The notes under the pieces: model-generated | What the model saw: only the letters and a program-made list of their open reading frames with translations | What the model was told of the DNA's origin: nothing | Database searches by the model: none | Position numbers and translations under genes: made by a program | In this document: positions 9,047 to 20,142 of the stretch, piece after piece | Position numbering within the stretch: position 1 is the first letter of the stretch | Layout: the number at the start of each line of letters is the position of its first letter | Assembly: GCA_027604705.1 (NCBI GenBank) | Contig: JADHYV010000155.1 | Span: forward strand, 1 to 20,174 | DNA: 20,174 nt | From: Allomyces arbusculus | Taxonomy: Eukaryota; Blastocladiomycota; Blastocladiomycetes; Blastocladiales; Blastocladiaceae | Direction of reading: 5' to 3'

Positions 9047-9760
9047 TTAGAGATCGGGGATTTCAGCGTAGTCGTAGCCCGGCAGGCCGAGGAGCGCGCA
9101 CGCAAAGTAGACGGCGTAGTAACTGTCGCGCGTCGAAGAGTCGGCGGTGAGGAGGCATCGGGTGGAGAGTGTTGTCAGATCCGTGCCCATGATGTCGAAA
9201 TGCAGAACCAAGCACGTACCCGCCAGGGATGATGCAGAGCGTCCCCATAATGGCGAGCGGCTTCCACCGTTCCTCCTATGTGCGCGTTCAAGACGTCTAA
9301 TCAAAAATTGCTCCTCGTGGCGAAGTGGAATGGTCTTGGTCACGAACCGACGGATCATGGCCAAATCCGGCAAACAGGTAGACGCTGGTGACCAGCGAAA
9401 TAATGCCAAACAGGAGCAGGAATACGGTGAGCACGAGCGACCGCCATGGCACTAAGATCCACGTCGTCGCGTCACGCCGCGTCAGCCCATCGGCACTCAC
9501 GGTGTCCGAATTTGAGAGACAAGGAACGTACACGGCGTGTGATACACGGGGTTAGCGCTCCGCATGCCCGACCGAGCGCGGACCTTGCGCTGTTCGATGG
9601 GATCGACCTGCGCTGACCGTGTGCGTTGACGCGCCCGCGCGCCATGCGACGTCGTGAGCATTGGCGCCGCCGGATTGTCGTCCATGTCGCTGCCGGACCC
9701 GGAAGACGCGTGAGATCCGCGGCACGCGTCGGCCGCGTCGGGGTACTGGCGACGGCTCAT
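9047..9760 (-). CDS. TMEM230/DUF872-family two-pass membrane protein (4 exons)
   Basis: Exons are 9760-9532, 9451-9348, 9275-9220 and 9122-9047, in frame, giving 154 residues. The N-terminal half is polar and disordered (SGSGSDMDDNP..., then RSANPVYHTP). Transmembrane segment 1 is at about residues 82-105 (LVLTVFLLLFGIISLVTSVY); a short polar loop DPSEERWKP leads into segment 2 (IMGTLCIIPGGYYAVYFACA). The protein ends LGLPGYDYAEIPDL, the signature tail of TMEM230 (GYRGY.FDDIPDF in animals). TMEM230 is a Golgi/endosome/vesicle protein involved in trafficking. An in-frame ATG at 9940 would add 60 residues of unremarkable polar sequence; I chose 9760 because the length then fits the family. Intron 2 uses a GTTCGT donor. 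Confidence 0.8.
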
Positions 9761-10167
9761 CTCGTCGAGATTACGCTTGGACTGGTTGGGAGAAGTCGCG
9801 TTTCGAGACACGGGCTGCCGACTTGCGGGGACGTGACGGTGGCGAGTACGGTTCGAATGCGCCAAGTTGCGGTGTTGATGTTGGTTGCGTTGAATGAGCT
9901 CCGGTATGCAGTTGTTGCTGATGCCCGTCGCGATCGTCATCCAATATATCGTGATCAGCAGCTGCTCTTCAAACCGCGCTCGTGAATCCGTCAAGCAAAA
10001 CAGAGGCTAATGTATGTATTCTCATTACCGTTGCGGCCATGCCCGAGATCAGATCCCAACGACGGTGCGCTCCACATCAACGATCAAACGCCACAATGCG
10101 GCGCCGCGAGTGCAGAACGCTTGGCCAAGTCGCTCCGTTCCGATCATCGAGCCGCGACAACAGCCTG
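9761..10167 (-). other. Region between the TMEM230 start and the SIW14 stop
   Basis: About 400 bases hold the TMEM230 promoter and leader and the SIW14 3' untranslated region, both genes being leftward. If the alternative TMEM230 start at 9940 is used, 9761-9940 is coding. I see no other gene or repeat. Confidence 0.45.
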
Positions 10168-11124
<957 letters not shown>

Positions 11125-12192
11125 GGCGAGCAGGCGAGGCTGGACGCTGCGGAGCGTGAGCGGCCAGTTGTGCGCGAGCCGAGGGTCTGAGACCGCGACA
11201 GCGGGCCGTCTCTGACGGTAGTCGTCGTTGGTGCAGTCGATTCGACATGGTCGCAAGATGAGCAACGCGTGGTTCCGCTTGCGACACGGCGGTGCACGTG
11301 ATCGCAGATTTCATCTTGTCTCAACCCTAAGTGCTTCTGTCGCTGATGGCACCTCGCTGCCGTGGTGACTCGTGGCGACTTGCGATGCCACCACTGTTGC
11401 TGCCAGTGCAACGCGTGCGCTGCTCTCCATTTTGCTCGCCGACACGCACGACCAGCGGCACGGCACTTGCCGCTCTGCGCCGGCTGCCCAACTCCGCCCG
11501 CATTGGCCCCGATTCCATCCCGCGACACGGCCGGCGCAAGAACGCGCTTCGCCTCGTTTCCTGCCGCGTCTTCCCCGCGTCCGCGCGCTTCCTGCCCGCA
11601 TAGTGGCCAGCGCGCGAGAACGGCTCTTGCACGCCGCCAATTCCAACATTGTCGTGCAACCTGCGCGTTCGTACGCCCCATCGACGCCAAACCGCCCAGG
11701 ACGAGGATCTAACCGAGGTGCAAGGCGGCGACAAGGTTCTCGCGACGCACTTGCAGGCCCGGTCAAACCAAAACCACGTTCGAAGTTCAACCCATCACCC
11801 AAAAAATCGAACCCCGCTGCACTCTATTTGCCGGTGAGCCCAGCACGCGCGCACGCTCGTTCAGTCCCGACTCGGCAAGTCGTCTCGCCAAATACGACGG
11901 CTCGCCCCCTCGGCTTCTCTGCTCTCCTCTGCCTGCTCTTGTCCTTCCACGACCGGCTCGCTGATCGGCGCGACGAGGGCGCCCACGAAAACGCTGCTGC
12001 CTCCCAGCCGCCCCGACCCTCGTGCGCACAGCTAACGTCCTTGACGGTCCTGATCCGTTTCGTGCTCCGCGACCAAGCTGCGCCTCGGCACTGGGCACAA
12101 CGCCACGACTCGCACCGGACGCTTGACTGCGTCCCGCCCCCATCGTACTGCCGCGTCGCTTCCAACTTCGGCTCCTCCAACCGACGAGCGCC
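11125..12192. promoter_or_regulatory. Long divergent upstream region of SIW14 and the AFI1-like gene
   Basis: Just over 1 kb separates the two start codons. It is GC-rich, and long open frames occur on both strands, including a plus-strand frame open from about 11372 to 12388, but their translations are Arg/Ser/Pro/His-rich and show no domain. The part from about 11860 to 12190 is pyrimidine-rich on the plus strand, as in fungal 5' leaders. A CACGTG box lies at 11295-11300, 171 bases from the SIW14 start; this is the core bound by Pho4/Cbf1-type bHLH factors, but a single hexamer is weak evidence. I support no gene here. Confidence 0.5.
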
Positions 12193-15100
12193 ATGGACGC
12201 AGTACCAACATCGCCAACGCCGGGCACGGCCATGGCGTACGGCCGCACCAGCGAGGACGAATCGGGTCTCGCGACGCGCCACGTCGATTTCATTCTTGCC
12301 GCCGAATTCAATATCGACACGGGATCCGGCCTGTCGTTCGAGTACCCGACGCGCACTGGCACCGATGAGCGGTGCGCACAGCTCGTGACGAGCTGAATAA
12401 TGGCGCGCGCGAACCGATGCTCACGTTGAGTTGATCGGTAGGACACTCGCCGAGTTGATGCTGCCCGACGGCGCACACCAAAGAGACATGGATTGGACCG
12501 TCTTCTTCCTTAATCAGTCGAACCCGGAACCGTCACGACCGCTACTCTTTGTCCACAATCTCGTGCGCACGCGGCACGACAGCGCCAAACGGCGTGGGGC
12601 CACGGTCAAAGCCATGGCTGTCGCGTCTCGCCATCAATTTATTCATGTCTTCAGGGTACCCGATTGTGTCCTTTGGTCGAGCAGGGTCGTTATGATTTCG
12701 TGCCGTACTGACTTGAATGTTGCGTTTCTAGCCCGTCTTGATCCTGGCCATGGAAAAATACCTCGACAACCCGTGCGCGGACGTCCTCGCCGAAGTCTAC
12801 GACGCCATCAATGCCATGGATCTGTCGACCATGCCGCGGCTCACGCGCTCGATGCGCTTGATCCTGCGCAATACCGACGCGACGAGTCCGTCGCTTTTTG
12901 AGCACTTGACGCCCGAGTACATGCCGTCGCCAGCGCTCGCGTCGGCCGGCGACTTGGGTACCGGCGAGTCCAAGCGCGGCAGTTTGATGGCGCTCGGCGC
13001 GGCCAAGAATAACAAGGACTCGCACCACCACGAGACCAAGATCGAGTACTGTGGCGTCAAGATCCCCGTGCGCATCCCACTCACGTTTGTCATGACGACT
13101 GAGGAGGTCTCAGATGTTCGTACTCGTTTTGTGGACCAGCTCCTTTCGATTGTCAATGTTGCTAACATGATCTCGTTGGACTTGGCCCTTCCCCAGTTTT
13201 CGATTATCAAGCTCTTCAATACCTTTTCAACAGCCTCGTTCCCGCCACCATGGTACGCGCCGCTGCACACGTTCAAGGAGCAGACACACCCGATTCTGCT
13301 CTTGCTCAACGCCATGTGGTCACACAAGCGAGTCTTGTTTGTGGGCAAGGGTGCCGGCGAGGTTGCCAGTTACGTGCTTGCCGCTTGCTCGCTCGCGTCT
13401 GGGTGCGGCGTCGTCTTGCGTGGGTTCACGGAGCGCGCGTTCCCGTACACGTGCTTGGCCAACGTGGATGCGCTGCTGAATTGGTGCGTTAATTCCTCCC
13501 TTTCACCTTCATGTGCGATATGCGGCTCACTCAAATACTTGCACAGCCCAGGGTACATTGCCGGCGTGACCAACCCGTTCTTTGCTGAAAAGACCAAGTG
13601 GTGGGACGTGTGCTTCAACGTGACGACCGGCCGCGTCGTCGTCTCTCCCGACTTTGATTGCCAGCCCATCAAGCGGCCGTCGTTCCTGTCATCGATTCTC
13701 GGCGGCAGCGACAAGAAAAAGGCGCTGCTGGCCCCGCGCACGACCAGTTTCACGCACTCGCTTGTGAGTGCCGGGTCGGGCGCGAGCGGGACGGCCACAC
13801 CCACGGCGTCGGAGCCGCCCACACCGAGTGTCGAGGACGTAATGCCTGGATTCACGTCCACCTCGCCCTCGTCGTCTCGGCCGTCATCGTTCCCGCCGCT
13901 CTCGAGTTCGCCGGTCCCAAACCGACCCCTCCCGCCGACACCGTCGGCATCGCGACCGTCGAGTATGCCCACGTCGATCGACTCGGGCGCCGTATCGCCA
14001 CCACTGACCATGGACTCGGAACTGGCCGAGGATGCGGCGCTCGCGTCGGCGTTTGTCTCGCCATCTCCGTCGATTGGGCCCGCCGCAGTTGACAGCGACG
14101 CCGACGTGGATCCGAGTGATGGCGCAGCAACCGATCTCGCGACCGTCGCGGCCGTCTCAGAGCCCCTTCTCGTCATTTCCACCAACCTCTCGCACCTCGC
14201 ACCCAGCTCGTCGTGCGGGTCATTGCCGTCACCCTCGGTCGTATCGTACACGGCCGAGACTGTGACCCCAACCAACTCACTCGGCGCCGTCGCGCCAAAA
14301 CGGCCCACCGAGAATGCCGACCTCGTTTTTATTGCAGAAGTGCAGCACGCGATTGCGTCGCACCGCGGCGAAATCTATGTGCGCTCGCTCGTGCAAGCCC
14401 ACGTGCAACGCTTCGTCGCGGTCGCCGCCGTCTACGAGGCGCTCAAGTACGGCACCACGCAGCTCGTTCCGCCACCGCCGCCGTTGCCGCCACGGGTCCC
14501 GCCGCCGCCGCTGCCTGCCGAGAGCGAGCCGTACAAGCGGTCGAGCGTCGGGCGCGCGTCGGGATCGCCGCTGCTCAGATCGTCGTCGGCGCGCGCGCTT
14601 ACAAGGAATGCGTCGTCGCCGGACATGGGCGAAGCGCCCGGATCCCCGCGTGCCCAACCTGCGACGCTCTTGTCGCCCACGGGTGGGGCTGCGCCGAAAT
14701 CGCCCGCATCGGTCGCGCTCGCTGGGTTTGGTGCCGTCTGGCCTGACGCGGAATCGCGCGTGCGCGATCTGACTGTGCACGCCGGCGTGATTGATGCGTG
14801 GAGGGGCATGTCGCCGTCGTACGGCAACTACATTGCGGATGTCGCCGCCATTGCCGCGACTGTTGTGGCTGCACGACCGGTACCACAACAGCCAGTCATT
14901 ACGCCGCTCGAGGCGAGTTGCGCGGTGGGAGTGCTCGACGTGCAACATCACTTGGACATGCTGCGACAATTGAAACTCGATGGGCCGCACATTGAGCAAG
15001 TGTACGACTTGCTCATTTCGCACATCGTCACGGACGAGGACGTCCTCCACGTACGTGGCTGCTTCACCATCGCTTCGTGTGTGCTCCTGCTGACCCTTTT

Positions 15101-15359
15101 CCGTTCCAATTTATTCGCCCACTAGCTGCTCTCGCTCCTCCCGCTTAATCACGGCGGCCTCATGGTCCTCTCCCCTGGCCTGTTCCACCCGCTCGCGTCC
15201 GTCCGTACCAAGGCACGCCGGCTGCTCGGACGCATCGACGCACACCCGGTCGGTGCCAAGTTCATGGGCATGCTCAACGCGTTTGTGCGGTTCCAGTACC
15301 TGCGCGGCCTCGAGCCGGAACTGCGCGCGCTGCCGCCACCGGGCGCCGCGTCGCCGTGA
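12193..15359 (+). CDS. AFI1: Afi1/MesA-like DENN-type polarity and vesicle-docking protein (5 exons)
   Basis: Exons are 12193-12371, 12442-12655, 12732-13483, 13547-15050 and 15126-15359, in frame, giving 960 residues. In fungi Afi1 docks the GTPase Arf3 at sites of polarised growth, and its relatives (MesA, SPA domain) stabilise the polarity axis. Conserved blocks appear in order: HVDFILAAEFNIDTGSGLSFEYP, LAELMLPDGAHQRDMDWTVFF, LILAMEKYLDNP, KIPVRIPLTF, then the DENN core with HPILLLLNAMWSHKRVLFVGKG, SYVLAACSLASGCGVVLRGF, ERAFPYTCLANVDALL and PGYIAGVTNPFF (from about 383). A Ser/Pro/Thr-rich linker follows, then IAEVQHAIASHRGE and FVAVAAVYEALKYG, a proline-rich run near 690-706 that could bind SH3 or profilin, and a C-terminal helical part ending in LLSLLPLNHGGL. 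Intron 3 (63 bases) has length 3n and no stop, so its removal is inferred from splice signals and homology. Confidence 0.88.
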
Positions 15360-15544
15360 ACCCCGTGCCTGGCCGGTCTGTTGTAAATACGTTTTGTGAG
15401 CCTCGCTCGACCCCTTCATTGCCACGACTGCGCTCTGCCCCTCCTCTCTCCTCCCTCTCCTTCGTCCCTGCCCAAACAATTTTAGAAGTTGCATTTCGCG
15501 AATCTTGTCGTGCCATCTCACCACAGTCCTCGCAGTCTCCATTG

Positions 15545-17771
15545 TCAGCGTCTGCGCCACGTGATCGCGGCCATGGCCCCATCCCACGTCAGGTACTCGC
15601 ACCACGCGCACGGTACGGGCAGCGTCGGTGCCGCGTACAATAACCGCGCGCCGAGTCCCGCAGCGACGGCGACCGCCACAATCGCCAGGAACCGCAGAAT
15701 CACGTCGAGCACCGGATCGATGCGGAACACGCTGTGCGTGCTCACTGTGTCACTGTCGACGGTCGCCGAGGTCCCGGGTGCCGCGGGCGCCGTCGTCGGC
15801 AACGTATCGTTACTCCCGGCCTTGTCCACCCCACGTTCGGCCGCGCCGCCCGCGACGACGGTGCGCAGCGGGACGGTCGATTCGACGAGTCGCGGGCGCA
15901 CGGCGAATCCGAGCACGAGGCCGACGGCAAATCCGGCAACGTGGATCACGTTGGCGACGCCCGGGAACCAGCCAATGATAAGTGTCAGGAGAGTTTCGAT
16001 GAAGAGACGCGCGGTGGAGAGGTAAGGCCGGTCCAAGAGGGGCCAACCGGTGATGTGGTCGATGATAGTCATGGCGAGGAGGGCGTAGGCACCGCCGTTT
16101 GGGCCGAGAATGACTGTGGGTCGCGAAAACGCGCGTGAGAAAAAGGGATTCGGCCGGAGAGGAGTAGACAGGATGGAGACGGACCAAAGTCCTTGGTAAC
16201 GAGGAGGGTGGCGTGGATGCTCATGATCCCCGCTGTCACGTACAGGAGCGCGAACCGGACCCGGCCCATGGTGCGCTCGAGCGGCGGTCCTGGATCGATA
16301 CGAGGAGCAGCAGTCAGTCGAAAACTCCTCGAGTTAATCGTTGCACAAAACGTACCCAACCACAGCGTCAATGCCGCCGTAAATACCCAATGCACCAACC
16401 CCCTTGGCACGCCGACCGCCGTCATGACGCGCCACCACTGGTCCGGGATCTTTGGGTCCCTGAACCCTCCCATCCCGCACTGCAGCGCCGACACGGTTAC
16501 GTTTTGCACGATGCGCATGCACGCAGCAGACGCGGCACCCATCTGCAGCAGCCGCGACTCGCTTGGCCCGACCATTGGGTTCACGGTCATCGGCTCGATC
16601 CCGCCGTGCATGAGGAGGCTGACAATCAGCACAACGACGGGCACGAACGCGAGCAGGTACGACATCCACGGCCATGCAAAGAACGGGTGTTGCGGGCCGG
16701 CAATCGCCGGGTCGTTGCGCCGGTGAAGGACGTGCACGAGGGGGCCCGTCGCGTCGTCCTTGCCGTGGGTCTTGGACCCGGACGCGTCGACGAGGGTGGA
16801 CGTGGAGGCCGGAATCGATGAGAGTTTTACCGGCGAGTCGGGTAACAGCGGCACCTGCTCCTGCTTGCTCGGCGACGCGGCGGGCGACATGGCCGGCGAT
16901 ACGGCAGTCGGAAACGTGGAAGTTTCGCGTTTTGCTGGAGTTGACGGCACCGGTTCCGGCTCCTCCGGGTGCGCCGCGAGCGACGCTTCCTGCCTCGTTG
17001 TCGTTCTCGCGGGCGGCGGCGCTGACGCGCGCTCCGTGACCCGCCACGTCGGAACGGCTTTGGGCGGCGCCAATTGTCCACCGGATCGCGGGTCTGGCAG
17101 GACTTGGACGGCGTGTGGGCCCGATCGGAGGAAGCGATCGGCGCGCGACGACTCCGGTGCTTCGCGAGAGTTTCGGCGCATGCTTTCGAGCCACTGCGCT
17201 GCGTCACGGTACTCGGGCGACGGCTCCGGGTCGCTGTGGCGCTGGGCTGCGACGGGGCTGCGCGGCAAGTCGGTGCGGCCGCGCGGCGAGCGCAAGGACA
17301 TGGCGTTGCGCGGCGGCGGGAGCGGTGGGGCGTTGGAGTTGCGGCCGCGGAGCGACAGGGACCGCGAATGGTGGTGGCCCGCGGAGGTGGGGTTAGGGAG
17401 GGTGAGCGCCGGGTGGCCGACGATAATGGCTTCAGCGACGACCTAAAACGTGAATTGGTGAGGATGCGAATGCAGAGATCACAGCAATCGCAAAATTCGC
17501 GTACTTGACAAATGGAATGAACGTCGATGACCTGCCGCTCGCGGTCACGCATTCTGACGCCGTTTGGGAACAGCACCGCATCGACCTCAACTTGCGTCAG
17601 CGGGAAAATGGCATTGCGTGTCGGCACCGGCGCATGCTGCTCGCACCAGTCGTGGTAGGCCGCATCGCACAACGCAATAGCCTGCTCGTACGGCACCGAG
17701 ATCTGGTCGGTGGCGTGGGCAAAGTGGCGCGACACGACAGCGAAGACGGTGCGCGGGAGCTGCGCGTCCAT
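15545..17771 (-). CDS. Rhomboid-family multipass membrane protein lacking the catalytic serine (4 exons)
   Basis: Exons are 17771-17505, 17442-16356, 16289-16185 and 16113-15545, in frame, 675 residues. A cytosolic N-terminus of about 345 residues begins with a helical stretch (LPRTVFAVVSRHFAHATDQI, WCEQH) followed by Ser/Pro/Arg-rich sequence. Transmembrane segment 1 is near 347-367, then NPMVGPSESRLLQMGA (377-392), a Cys-containing loop, PDQWWRVMTAVGVPRGLVHW, and RTMGRVRFALLYVTAG. These match the fungal secretase-type rhomboids. Where active enzymes have GxSG, this protein has GPNGG (490-494), so Asn492 takes the serine's place. The second catalytic residue, His544 in VIHVAGFAVGLVLGF, is kept. 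It is therefore predicted to be a pseudoprotease that may bind and traffic clients. An alternative in-frame ATG lies at 17957. It converges with the AFI1-like gene, 185 bases between stops. Confidence 0.82.
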
Positions 17772-18395
17772 GGCGTCGGTGCTTGAGGATTGGATCACAG
17801 CTCCTGAGAGGGTTGTTGAAGAGTTGAAGGTGCTGGCGAGTCCAGCACCATGCACCGATCGGCGGGCGAGCCGGGACGGGTGCACTGGTCGGGTGCACCG
17901 CGAGGTGGCGGGTAGATTGACAATGATTCTTGGCGGGTCTGGATCGGTTTGCGGCATGTGCAAAGAGGCGGTGCGCGTTTATGCGTGCATCCGCGAGGGA
18001 CCGGCTCAAGGAACAGCGCCGAGAAGCTGGCACGAGCGACGTCCGTGGCGGGCAGCTGCCAAACATGAGGCCTTTGACATTCGGCTCTTGCCTTGCTGTC
18101 TCGCCCCACAAATCACGTCTCGCGGGTGACACGTGCGCCAAACGAGAAACACGTGCGAAGTTGCGCTGATCTTTTTATGTGCGTCTTCTGTCCAGCCCAA
18201 CCAAAGGTGCCGAGATCAACATCAAACGCTGTCATCGACGTCAGCCAAGACGCGATCGGCGACACCAACTGCTGACCCGCCCGCCAACTTGCCGCACAAG
18301 CGTATCCGCGGCCTCCACGTTACCCGGGCCAACTGCGGGATCCCGGCGGGCTGTAATCTTGCCCGATCCTACGATCCGACGCGCAACATAATTCG
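17772..18395. promoter_or_regulatory. Divergent upstream region of the rhomboid and Tim44-like genes
   Basis: About 620 bases separate the two start codons. If the rhomboid gene starts at 17957 rather than 17771, the left 186 bases would be coding. Small ORFs on both strands have no recognisable content. I see no tRNA, repeat or clear core-promoter motif. Confidence 0.45.
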
Positions 18396-19571
18396 ATGCC
18401 GCGCAACTACTCGTTTCTCAGCTCGGCGTCGGCCGCGCAAGCCACGGCGCACCATCTCAAGCGCACATTTGGCGTCACGTTCCCGTGGCGGTACAAGGAC
18501 GCCCTGCCACTGCCGCGGCTCACGCACGACGATCTCGTGTTCCCGACGCTCAATGATGAGCTCGCGCACCGTGGTCCGCTCGCCAAGATGTGGGCCGGCC
18601 TCATCACCAAGCCGCTGACTTACCAAGTCTCCCAGTGGGTCGGCGAGCGCGTTTTGCAGAACAATCTGGGCACTGAATATTTTCCGGACGGGTTCTTGAA
18701 GGGCGCGTATGTTGCCGTCACGCCGGCGCTGCAGGCGCTCTCGTATTCGCCATCCGACCCAATGGCCTGGGACAAGCCATTTGCCAAGAGCATCTTCACG
18801 CCGGAAATACACGAGCGGTTCGACCGCGAGTTCACCAAGCTGCGGGAGATGGGCGATACGGGGATTGAGCTGGCCGTCAACGACGTGCACGACGCGCGCA
18901 TCAAGGATATCTGGGTCCTGGTACGTACGATGCTCGGGATGACGGTGCGCGTGTTGGTGGTCTTGCCGATTGACCCCGAACCACCCGTCATGTTCCGCGC
19001 TCGCTTAGTTTGGCCCCAAGCGCGTGCTTCTCGCGAACCGACCCGATCCGTCACGCGCCAGTAAGTTCACTCCACCATCTGCTACTCGCACTGAACTTCT
19101 GACTCATGTATTTTTACCGACTCCTCAGTCTTGAAGCTCGGCACGCTGACCGCGAGTGCGGCGCGGTCCGAGGACGCGTCCAATGCCATGAACGCGTTGA
19201 AGCTCGACCTCATGGAGGGCATCCAGATCCATATCGACGTAGAGTACTCGCTCGACTGCGCACTGACTGTCTACCAGACGCCGTCTGCCAAGCCGATCGA
19301 GGACGGTGCCGCTGCACCAGTCGAACCAGCACCAGCAGTGGAGGGCGACGACGGGGCCGATTCCGTGCAGCAGACCGTGGTCAAGTCACACCCCGTCTTC
19401 CACGAGCATACGGCGCGGCGAGAATTGGTGCTGCGCTTCTCGTCGCCCTACTTTGAGCCGTCCGACACGATTTCGCAGTCCGGGCCTGGTGGGATGCAAG
19501 AGCGCGTGTGGGATTGGGACTGGAAGATCTCCGACATTGATTATTTGTTGGAGGCCGAGGGCCGCGATTAG
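18396..19571 (+). CDS. Putative mitochondrial Tim44/MAIP1-like (NTF2-like fold) protein (3 exons)
   Basis: Exons are 18396-18920, 19009-19060 and 19129-19571, in frame, 339 residues. The first 34 residues contain no acidic residue but several Arg, Lys and Ser, with a likely amphipathic helix (SSASAAQATAHHLKRTFG), as in a mitochondrial presequence. TEYFPDGFLKGAYVAVTPALQAL (from residue 93) followed by a helix-turn region with FTPEIHERFDREFTKLREMG and then strands (IELAVNDVHDARIKDIWVLFG) resembles the Tim44/MRPL45/Mba1/MAIP1 domain, in which the protein docks to the inner membrane or the ribosome. An acidic Ala/Pro/Glu-rich insertion (EDGAAAPVEPAPAVEGDDGA) interrupts the C-terminal strands. The tail is acidic and ends LLEAEGRD. 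The 52-base middle exon was placed by its TTAG acceptor and GTAAGT donor. The family is tentative; the gene itself is well supported. Confidence 0.75.
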
Positions 19572-19676
19572 CAAAAAGTTATTCAGATGATTTTTGATTT
19601 CAGATCAAGCAGGGTTCACGCTCAACCAGTATTGACAGCTGGTCGAACAACAGCGAAGACAATGAGTGACTGTGGT

Positions 19677-20126
19677 CTATACGCATATTTCCTGAAAAGG
19701 AAAAGAAACCGAAGGACTGTGCAACCGCGTTTCAAACCCGTGCGAATTGTTAAGGGATATCACATTTCGTGAATATTGGAAAACAACCGAAGGACTTTGT
19801 GGCTGCACATAAGTGTTAAAACGGTCTGGAAAAAATGTTTCTGGGGCCAGCTGGGGGGGGGCGGCAAACAGACGACTTGGAGAGTGAGAATGGCCGGTAT
19901 CTGAGAGGTTCATGGGAGTGGGGCTCTTACTGCTTCTGCTCAGATCCGGCAAGGTAAGGGCGACAGGGGCGACATACAGCCTGGGCACGGAGTTGTGCTG
20001 TGGTGGCATGGACCAGCAGACGCAGGATAAATGACAGCAAATCATGCTGCGCAGAGTCAAAGGGTAAGAGGACGCCGTCCTCATTGTGAGCTCCGTCGAC
20101 ATAGGGCAAAACCATGTGTGGGACAT
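19677..20126 (-). CDS. Hypothetical 149-residue ORF next to the right inverted repeat
   Basis: This ORF has a true ATG at 20126, 17 bases inside the right repeat, and runs to TAG at 19677. The translation is Ser/Pro/Thr/Leu-rich (MSHTWFCPMSTEL..., later SPSVVFQYSRNVI and SPSVSFPFQEICV) without a domain I know. It overlaps a second open frame (20115-19927), so at most one of the two is likely to be real. Length alone does not make it convincing. Confidence 0.15.
   Translation of the reverse strand: MSHTWFCPMSTELTMRTASSYPLTLRSMICCHLSCVCWSMPPQHNSVPRLYVAPVALTLPDLSRSSKSPTPMNLSDTGHSHSPSRLFAAPPQLAPETFFPDRFNTYVQPQSPSVVFQYSRNVISLNNSHGFETRLHSPSVSFPFQEICV
19927..20115 (-). CDS. Short ORF or exon fragment next to the right inverted repeat
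   Basis: The frame is open from a TAG inside the inverted repeat and has an ATG at 20115; it encodes 62 residues with a protein-like pattern (MVLPYVDGAHNEDGVLLPF, then DLLSFILRLLVHATTAQLRAQ) and stops at 19927. A GTAAGA sequence near its end could be a splice donor, which would make this an exon rather than a whole gene. I do not recognise a family. It may be a gene remnant, part of an element, or chance. Confidence 0.2.
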   Translation of the reverse strand: MVLPYVDGAHNEDGVLLPFDSAQHDLLSFILRLLVHATTAQLRAQAVCRPCRPYLAGSEQKQ

Positions 20127-20142
20127 CTGGAATTCGCGAGTC

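Larger units (their letters stand above)
19572..20142. other. 3' flank with weak ORFs before the right inverted repeat
   Basis: This stretch begins as the 3' flank of the Tim44-like gene. Its left part (19572-19850) is AT-richer than the rest of the window and carries a 12-base word twice, at 19707 and 19785, and a run of nine G at about 19852. The right part holds two overlapping minus-strand ORFs, listed separately, that begin just inside the inverted repeat. I recognise no transposase, integrase, polymerase or RNA gene. Confidence 0.5.

Noticed and set aside
11372-12388. A 338-codon plus-strand frame across the SIW14/AFI1 interval
   Set aside because: Its translation is Arg/Ser/Pro-rich without a domain, and it overlaps the start of the AFI1-like gene in a different frame.
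13370-14308. A 312-codon antisense open frame inside the Afi1-like gene
   Set aside because: It is Ser/Gly/Asp/Thr-rich, without motifs, and mirrors the codon bias of the plus-strand coding exons; long antisense frames are expected in GC-rich genes.
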